Shown piece after piece: positions 57,304 through 64,000 of a stretch of DNA of 64,000 bases (within the stretch, counting starts at the first letter, position 1; each line of letters begins with the position of its first letter). Origin of the DNA: Siphonodentalium dalli (taxonomy: Eukaryota > Mollusca > Scaphopoda > Gadilida > Siphonodentaliidae); NCBI GenBank assembly GCA_032622095.1, contig CP136068.1, forward strand, positions 56,816,025-56,880,024, in the 5' to 3' direction. The notes under the pieces were generated by a model. The model saw nothing but the letters and a program-made list of their open reading frames with translations. It did no database searches and was not told the origin of the DNA. The translations under genes and the position numbers were made by a program.

Positions 57304-57754
57304 AGGTACTCAATCAGATTTAACGCTCCTAAATTACTATTTCTTTGGCTTCGGGGGTAAAAAATATTTGAATCGAGTTAAGGAACCTACCTATCAACGC
57401 ACAGAGTGATCAGATATCGATTTTTGAAGTTTGTTATTTCTATTGTTTGTGGCCCAGAAACATGCCGTCAAAAGGATGGTCTTGGTCAAACTTGAAGATG
57501 GATAGCTCTAAAAATCAAGTGGTTATTATACCACTTGATTTTATAGTTATCCATCTTCATCCGCAATTTGTCCGTTTGACCACTAGTTTCTGTGCCAATT
57601 ATTAGTACACATCTCGAAAAATGACAGACTTCAAAAATCAATATCTGATCACTTTGAGCTTTGATGGGTGGGTTCCTCGACCCGAATCAAATATTTTTTA
57701 CCCCCGAAGCCAAATAAATAGTAATTTAGGAGCGTCTGATCGGATTGAGTACCT
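57304..57754. mobile_element. 451-bp TTAA-flanked fold-back element, family copy 2
   Basis: TTAA at 57300-57303 and 57755-57758 flanks AGGTACTCAATC..GATTGAGTACCT. The element is nearly a full palindrome, with an apex at AATCAAGTGGT/ACCACTTGATT near 57518-57545. It shares AATTACTATTTCTTTGGCTT, GGTAAAAAATATTTGAATCG and ATCAA.GC.CAGAG with copy 1 at 40261-40729. Having two copies with the same ends and the same TTAA flanks establishes the boundaries. Confidence 0.94.
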
Positions 57755-57758
57755 TTAA

Positions 57759-59491
57759 TGTATATAACAACAAAATTCATGAAAATGAAATTACGTAAAC
57801 CAAAAGAAAAACATAATATGTAATACAAAATGAAAGCAAATTTAGTTTAACAAGTCATAATTTGAATCAAATAGCAGTAAATGACCTTTACAAAATCAAA
57901 CTCGATCCATAATTATGAATCATACTTCCTACATGTTCATCATCACTGACATCAAGAACTTGCCTAGGCTACTATCAGAATATGAGAAGTTTTGCATGAT
58001 TCATGTTAATTTCATTTGATTTGATCCGCGAAGGCATTGGTAATCGACACTAGAGAAATAATAGAGCTTAGTTGTTGCACAATATAACAAAATGAACTTT
58101 AATAACACGGAAGTGATAAACTTATATGCCTTCTGGAAGAAACATATTGTTTAAACTGTTAGTACTTCCAACCAACTATCTGTATCCATGCATCGACTTT
58201 CTATTATAGATTTTTAGTCACTATTAAGTTTGACTTTGTACATTCAACGATGTCGGTTTATGTAGTCGAATCTCGGTAGTGTTTATAATACGCATCGTCT
58301 AAAGTCGAAGTTTTGTCTTAGGTTACATAATTAATGTCAGATAGAACTGCTCCTTCAAATCTAACTTCCCCATGTCTGATGTCTTGACACCTTGTACATA
58401 TGGTAACGGATGAGAAGAATCATTTGAAACTAGAATGCACTCAGAGAGATGCCAACGTGCGCAAAAATGTAATAAACAATAATTAAAAAAATAATTTCGC
58501 TGTATTTTACTTAATTTATTTAATTTAATTTAATGTTAGCAAAAAAAGACAATTACCATTTCTCATTTCATCACAGATAAAAGGCAAATTACTATATTAA
58601 TCATTTAAGTAATTAAAACCAATTCCATGTTGCCGAAAGGATGAGACTTTAATATCGATTACGTTTTTTTCAGCGGCATATTTTCATTTTCATTTTCCGA
58701 TAGTCAAAGTTGACAAAAGTAGCAATTATAAGAAATAATTAATACCATTTGTGTAAATATTGATAGCAGCCAATATGCAACAATAAATATCAATAATTAA
58801 TCAATAAGTAATCAATAACGATCATTTTATGTAATAATAAACTCTTCAAACGGTGTTTGTGTCAACAAATGCGTTTTGTTTTGTGTTACGTTATTCGTCG
58901 TATTTGACCCGGAACTCGGCTGAAGGTTAGGCTATTCAGACTATTGCGTCGAATTACGAAATCGCGTTTTGAATGTATCTCTTTCCCCGCACGATAAAAG
59001 AGGTCTTCACACGAACCAAAAATGATAAAACTTCCCAATTATAAGTAAAAATACCCGATATCGGCGACAAAATGGCGATATCGGCGACAAACAAATAATC
59101 GAAAACAACACATAAAATAAACATAGCAAAAACGCGGCACAGTAAAAATGTCAGAACGCCACGAGGTTTTACGTCGTTTTTGGTGACGTCATGGCGTGAA
59201 ACGGAGTAGCGTGACACGTACACGTGCACCTACGAATCTGTCTGATCGCAATACTGTTGCGCGAGCGCACGTAACAAGAAACTTGTATACCGCATCGAAA
59301 CGACAATTACTGAATCCGGTATAATATTGTAGAAGGTTGGATTTCTTTGAGGCGTTGTCTACCGAAAAATAACGGTGGTGATTTGTTTGCATCATTGTTC
59401 TGTTTTGTTGTCCCTCTTTGAAACGAAAGTTATTTTAGCAAACTATATCACTTAAAAATCCGAAATATATATATAAACTATATTAACCTAC
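57759..59491. other. Unassigned AT-rich sequence, possibly intronic
   Basis: If the exon at 59492-59653 is real, this stretch holds its first intron on the minus strand. No further exon could be assigned; minus frames at 58954-59229 and 59189-59395 are unrecognised. A TTAATTTATTTAATTTAATT tract lies near 58512. Confidence 0.4.
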
Positions 59492-59653
59492 CTTTGAACA
59501 AACATATGTATTCCTTGTAATCCTGTCGATATTGAAGTTTTCGTGACTTTTGTTACACAGTCTGATCCAACGTAAACATCGTTCATTGTTGGTTTTCGGC
59601 TTCGGAATTGGCCAAAATATCACCGTTGATTTACCGTTAGAATCTGGCTCCAT
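59492..59653 (-). CDS. Partial THAP-type zinc-finger exon
   Basis: A 162-bp minus-strand frame starts at an ATG in strong context (AAAATGG) at 59653 and ends TGTTCAAAG|GTAGGT, a consensus splice donor, at 59492. The 54 residues contain VIFWPIPKPK, then RCLRWIRLCNK, then NTYVCSK. In THAP DNA-binding domains this order is F.FP, a Cys/Trp helix segment, and C-S-x-H-F. Here the exon ends just before the expected His-Phe, which would sit on the next exon. The N-terminal Cys pair of the C2CH zinc site is not visible, and an in-frame TGA lies just upstream, so the domain is either unusual, degenerate, or begins on an upstream exon (AG sites exist inside the first codons). Role if real: DNA-binding host factor or domesticated transposase. 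Confidence 0.55.
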
Positions 59654-59660
59654 TTTTTTT

Positions 59661-59698
59661 CACCCACTGACCGACGCGCAAAGCGCGTCCAGTGGGTG
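59661..59698. other. GC-rich hairpin beside the THAP-like exon
   Basis: CACCCACTG pairs with CAGTGGGTG, and inside GACGCGC pairs with GCGCGTC around a 3-base loop, with one 3-base bulge. On the minus strand it lies 7 bases before the ATG at 59653, so it would be in the 5' leader. Similar short GCGCG-TTY-CGCGC hairpins appear at 37867-37885 and 63228-63246. Confidence 0.75.
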
Positions 59699-59972
59699 TC
59701 TATAATCGTAGGACTCATGCGTTTCTGCTGAATTGAACTATAGTGCCTATGCGTTTCTGCTGAGCTGCACTGACGTTTGATCGCAAAATAAAATTATAAT
59801 CATTACCAAAGCACACCTTTGGATAACACCGCCATAAACAGTGACATATTATGATGTTGAGATCGTATCATCAATAAAATTAGAGTTATAACTTATAAAA
59901 CTAAGAATTACTGCTAAAGTATTTCTACCAATTGAGTAACTAGATTCAGGTTGAGCTGGGAAACAACGCAAA

Positions 59973-59980
59973 TGACGTCA
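59973..59980. promoter_or_regulatory. CRE-like TGACGTCA
   Basis: A perfect palindromic CRE core lies about 320 bp upstream of the THAP-like ATG in minus-strand sense. It is only suggestive: the same 8-mer also occurs near 14175, 38575, 56360 and 59184. Confidence 0.2.
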
Positions 59981-60470
59981 TCGTAAACAAGGCGCCTCAA
60001 AATCAAATCGTACACATGTGCATCTCTCGCTTCGTCTCGGCAGCAGATTTAAATTCATTCATTTTGACTGTTTCTATGTCCTAAGATATTAAAAACTTGC
60101 GGGATATCTTTGAATATGCTTAGTGAGGATTGTTTTGATATCTAATTTATTAGATTTACCTCCCAAAAATGGTGAGTTTCAGGCCTGCATTTGTTCAATG
60201 TGTTGTCAATCTGATTCTGACACTGAGTGACAGTGACAGCGCTCGTCTGCAACTGTAATTGGCTGGATTCGCATGTTTGAAGCAAACGTTTTCTCCACTA
60301 AAATTCTCTCAAAATGCACCATAATCTGTCAAATTCTCTCAATAATTCTATCTAAATACATCTTAGCTTTTGTTAGGATCAGATCTCCCCGTCGAGAAAT
60401 CGATATTTTGACCAAAACGACACTTGGGAAAATGATTGTTAAATTTGTTTATGCTGGTTTACGTTGGATT
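59981..60470. other. Unassigned sequence
   Basis: A 79-codon plus frame (60273-60512) has no recognised motif and overlaps the repeat that follows. Confidence 0.35.
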
Positions 60471-60479
60471 TTTATCATC

Positions 60480-60665
60480 GAAACAAATCAATTTCTTCCA
60501 CCTAAAAGATAATTACGTGCTGAACCTTGTCGTTTTAGGAATATATAAGTATTCCACGCAGAAACACCGAGTCTCAGCTTAAAATTTTGAAAAATAACAG
60601 TTTTATCGACATAAATAGATTTGAATGGGACAATCCCATGTTAAAATTTATCATCGAAAAAAATT
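60480..60665 (+). repeat. ~175-bp repeat, copy 1
   Basis: TAATTACGTGCTGAACCTTG, TTTTAGGAATATATAAGTAT, TCCACGCAGAAACACC and TCTCAGCTTAAAATTTTGAA match the two copies at 61228-61575. It is separated from them by about 560 bp. Confidence 0.85.
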
Positions 60666-60723
60666 AATCTCCCAGAAATAATAACTCCCAAGTGTTTTAT
60701 ATAAAATTTATTTGCCAAAATGT

Positions 60724-60740
60724 GGGGAGCTATGCTCCCC
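60724..60740. other. Perfect 7-bp hairpin GGGGAGC/GCTCCCC
   Basis: Seven-bp stem with a 3-base TAT loop, between repeat copies. No poly-T follows; function unknown. Confidence 0.6.
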
Positions 60741-61227
60741 AACATCGATATCATTATACTATTAATGACATAAACAAAATGTCAACATTGAAACATACCG
60801 GTACCGGTACTGCTATGCAAAATATAAATAATTGTGTTAATCAACTATCCCAGTATATGATATTTTTGGCTTTTTCTACAATACAATTACAAAATGAAAT
60901 ATCTAAATACTTTGGGTAATTTTTTGGGTGGGTGGGAAATAAAAAGAGAGCTAATCACGCTCAAACTTAGTCAAAGTCAAAATTCGAATAATGAATTTTT
61001 TCAGAAATCAACGCGGAAGTGAACATAAACAAATCCGACCAATCAAATCGCTAGTACTAACGGGTTGTCACCCTTAGCGACCTATCATGATTGGATAAAA
61101 CTATATGCGTTGGACCAATGAAACAAAGCGAAACATTATTCTTTGAGGAGGAAAAACAAAATGTCGACGCGGAGTTCAAGCTTTTCCGAGAAGATTAATC
61201 ATTTTAAGATGGTATCATAAAAGTAAC
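60741..61227. other. Unassigned sequence between repeat copies
   Basis: Contains CCGGTACCGGTAC near 60799 and GGGTGGGTGGG near 60927. No gene was recognised. Confidence 0.35.
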
Positions 61228-61575
61228 CAATTTCTTCCATCTAAAACATTACGTAATGGACCCTGTCATTTTAGGAATATATAAGTATTCCACGCAGATA
61301 TACCAAGTCTCAGCTTAAAATTTTGAAAAATAAGGGTTTTATGGACATAAATCGTTTTGAATGGCAAATCCTATATTAAAATTTATCATCGAATAAAATT
61401 TATTTCTGCCATCTAGAACATAATTACGTGCTGGAACCTGTCATTTTAGGAATATATAAGTATTCCACGCAGACACGCCAAGTCTCAGCTTAAACTTTTG
61501 AGAAATAAGAGTTTTATCGACATAAATCGATTTGAATGGGAAATCCTGTGTTAAATAAATTTTAGGGCCCTGCGA
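61228..61575 (+). repeat. ~175-bp tandem repeat, copies 2 and 3
   Basis: GAATATATAAGTATTCCACG occurs at 61275 and 61450, 175 bp apart, with matching TCTCAGCTTAAA and GACATAAATCG.TTTGAATGG. The two copies look about 90 percent identical. Confidence 0.9.
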
Positions 61576-61639
61576 ATGTTTTCTGATGTGCTCCATATTG
61601 GACACCAGCGTACATATTTGACAATTTCTAGCTGATAAT

Positions 61640-62660
61640 TGTGCGACAGTACAGTCGCATTACTTTTTACGTCAACATTGGTCACTATCACTCGACAAAT
61701 TTATTTCAGTCTATTGTATCAACCCCTATCGGTCTATCGTATTAACAGCATATCCAATTATCCACATGTAACCAACCTCTAATCCTGGTCCAATTTATAA
61801 ATTTTTTCATCGGTATAGTCGAGTTATGTACATATTTTTATCATGTGATCAATACTTATGTCTATGGTATTACGTGTACTATGCCGTATACGTATATCAA
61901 TTGCTATTCCTTTCTATATAATTCTGGTGCCATCTATAGAGATAGAGATAATTTCATACCCCCCCCCCCCCCACATTTTATACAATTGTCGCTACAGTAC
62001 AGTCGCGATGCATTACATTGATCGCTATAGCTCTACTAATTTATGTCAGTTCATCATATGAACTCCTATTACTCCATATAACCAACCCAACATCTAATCC
62101 CAGCCCAAATTATTATTTGTCTTTTCATCGGTATAGTTGTGTTAGATACATATTTTATAATTTGATTCTAATTTGCATTGTACCACTATAGAAGTCGATA
62201 AATAACTATTCTGGCACTATATAGATATAACTACTAGTAAGTTAGAGTGAGTGGTTCGGGGGGCTAGCCCGGGATTGTCGAAAGGGCCGAGAGGCACCTT
62301 TCCTTAATCCCTCATGATTTTGCCTTTATTTGATAAACATAACAACAACAAAAGTGAGCAATTTAGTGATGTTATCTATTTTTTATTTTTTATTTTTTTC
62401 TTCGGATTAGGTTTTTCCGTTGATGATACTAGTAAGTTTCTGACACCCCCTCTATTTTATAGCCTTGTCGCAACAATACAGTTGAGATGCGTAATATATC
62501 AACATTGGTCATTATCGCTCTTCAAATCTATATCGGTATCAACCCATATTTCCCCGTATCGCCCACCCCTCCCCAAGTTTTTCATTTGTATTATATACTC
62601 GTTACATATACATTTTATCATTTGATACTGATTTGTATTCTGTATTTCTCTTCAACAATG
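61640..62660 (+). repeat. ~345-bp degenerate repeat, about three copies
   Basis: GTCGC.ACAGTACAGTCGC, TCATCGGTATAG.(C/T)G.GTTA, ACATATTTTTATCAT and ATCTATAGAGATA-like phrases recur near 61645, 61990 and 62466. Copy spacing is about 345 and then 476 bp, the latter including a 14-C run region and an insertion. Strongly diverged. A poly-C run of 14 lies at 61959-61972. Confidence 0.7.
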
Positions 62661-62844
62661 CCAAAATCATAATGGTGCAATGCCTTGTAACGTTTGCTTC
62701 AACATGCCGAGTTCCGCTGCAGATGATACAAAATTGACAACATTTCAAAATGTAAACAGGCTTCAAACTCACCAAAAAACAAAGGTCCCAAGTCAAGGTC
62801 CAAAATCCCCAACACACTGATGTGAGGTATAATGACAACTCCAT

Positions 62845-63020
62845 CTAAATAACCAATATAAGGATGTGAGGTATAATGATAACTCCATCTAAATAACCTG
62901 CAATATAAGGATGTGAGGTTTAATTATAACTCCATCTACATAACCAATATAAGGATGTGAGGTTTAATGATAACCCCATATGCATAACCAATATAAGGAT
63001 GTGAGATTAATGATAACTCC
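62845..63020 (+). repeat. ~43-bp direct repeats
   Basis: ATATAAGGATGTGAGGTTTA, then ATGATAACTCCATCTACATA is repeated about five times with small differences. It leads into the 321-bp duplication, whose start carries the same phrase. Confidence 0.85.
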
Positions 63021-63640
63021 ATCCACATAACTAATAAATATGTCTGAAAATTAAACAAAAACATTTAATTCCATGATGGCGTCCAATATGGACTACCCGG
63101 TACCTAATTCTGCTCCAAAAACATATATTTTGAATATATGGATGTTTATGGGGAGAAACCGATTATTTCAATGACATTTTAATTCACTTGGGGCCAAAAC
63201 CCGACCTATATGTACGGGAGCGCGTTTTGCGCGCGATTGTATCTTCAGCATATGTGCATCTTTAATAAGCCAACAATTGGAATCCCAACAGAGAAGATTA
63301 GCGTGGGTCCCATATAAGGATGTGAGGTTAATGATAACTCCATCCACATAACTAATAAATATGTCTGAAAATTAAACAAAAAAAATTAATTTCATGATGG
63401 CGTCCAATATGGACTACCCGGTACCTAATTCTGCTCCAAAAACATGTATTTTGAATATATGGATGTTTATGGAGAGAAACCGATTATTTCAATGACATTT
63501 TAATTCACTTGGGGCCAAAACCCGACCTAGATGTACGGGAGCGCGTTTTGCGCGCGACTGTATCTTCAGCATATGTGCATCTTTAATAAGCCAACAATTG
63601 GAATCCCAACAGAGAAGATTGACGTGGGTCCCTTGCGCAT
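62988..63640 (+). repeat. 321-bp tandem duplication (two copies)
   Basis: TGTCTGAAAATTAAAC occurs at 63041 and 63362. Downstream, both copies carry ATGATGGCGTCCAATATGGA, TACCCGGTACCTAATTCTGC, GGGAGCGCGTTTTGCGCGCG and CAACAGAGAAGATT. Identity is high, with a handful of differences, so the duplication is recent. Each copy contains the GCGCG hairpin (63228-63246 and 63540-63558). Confidence 0.94.
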
Positions 63641-64000
63641 AGACATCATTGGTGATCTCTATGGGAATCAAAATTGACATTATAATAGACAATTTCGATT
63701 AACCGCAATAACTTAAGGAATCTCTAATGGCGCTTAAGCCTAATGAGAATGCAATAAGACATTCCTTGTTACGCTTAACTGCAATTACTTCCCATTGCAC
63801 TTGAACACAATTAATATCTCTCTCATTAGATCACCCTTCTGCAAATAGTAGAAAAATCCTATATTTGTTCCGCCCATTGTACCATGGAGATGGACTACAC
63901 CACCTGAATTATAAGGAGTTTATGTATTATATAATATATTATTCCCTATTAAGAGATTCATTATTGGGCTTTATCAGCGCAATTTGAATATTCTTCATTG
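63641..64000. other. Unassigned sequence to the window end
   Basis: No gene, RNA or repeat was recognised. Confidence 0.35.

Noticed and set aside
14172-59991. TGACGTCA sites as a regulatory network
   Set aside because: A handful of 8-mers over 64 kb, mostly far from any exon-like sequence. Only the one upstream of the THAP-like ATG is listed, at low confidence.
1-64000. tRNA or rRNA genes
   Set aside because: Reading both strands by eye, I found no convincing A/B-box plus cloverleaf and no rRNA-like conserved block. A covariance-model search would be needed to exclude a weak case.

Overview
This window looks like non-coding, repeat-dominated nuclear DNA of a metazoan, most likely a marine invertebrate. 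The signs are AT-rich sequence with no bacterial-style operons, several decayed non-LTR retrotransposons (LINEs) of the CR1/L2/Jockey type, many small inverted-repeat DNA transposons, about 15 kb of tandem repeats, and two possible host exons with splice signals. I cannot name the species or phylum from sequence alone. I saw no tRNA or rRNA gene, CRISPR array or complete host gene.

Layout. 1-294: end of a 57-bp tandem array. 747-1653: a 907-bp inverted-repeat element with a 9-bp target duplication. 2033-2134: a 102-bp fold-back element. 3680-10452: a 49-bp satellite of about 140 units with nested higher-order structure. 10926-11194: a TTAA-flanked miniature element. 11.3-14.4 kb: small local repeats and trinucleotide tracts. 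14483-19735 (minus): LINE-A, with an esterase-type ORF1 and an ORF2 from which the RT core has been deleted. 19.9-20.2 and 21.5-23.5 kb: a family of ~135-bp modules. 23927-24284: an imperfect palindrome. 24548-25535: a GATATC-rich array. 26625-26789: a near-perfect palindrome. 26868-27605: a 35-bp satellite apparently amplified from one segment of the ~135-bp module.

28.2-36.7 kb (minus) is a LINE graveyard. LINE-B is interrupted by a 1456-bp TTAA element with perfect 19-bp ends, LINE-C is nearly full length, and LINE-D is a fragment. 37.0-41.2 kb: fold-backs, a compact ACTAG-headed element, LINE-E and the first copy of a 469/451-bp TTAA fold-back family (second copy at 57.3 kb). 41.5-45.0 kb: a second 35-bp minisatellite interrupted by a 526-bp insertion carrying a 150-bp palindrome. 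47.0-51.0 kb: a 60-bp minisatellite. 51.66-55.15 kb: six ACTAG-headed modular elements in head-to-tail order, the first inverted. 55.6-56.1 kb: a 259-bp duplication.

56200-56254 is a possible mini-exon. 59492-59653 (minus) is an exon-like ORF with a partial THAP zinc-finger domain that ends at a consensus splice donor. 60.5-63.6 kb holds three further tandem duplications (175, ~345 and 321 bp).

The genes do not work together as a pathway. The history readable here is retrotransposition, nested DNA-transposon insertion and tandem amplification. The most unusual items are the modular ACTAG elements (hairpin head, variable number of ~120-135-bp modules, TA-rich tail), the TTAA elements (one dated by nesting inside a LINE), and the satellite born from an interspersed repeat.
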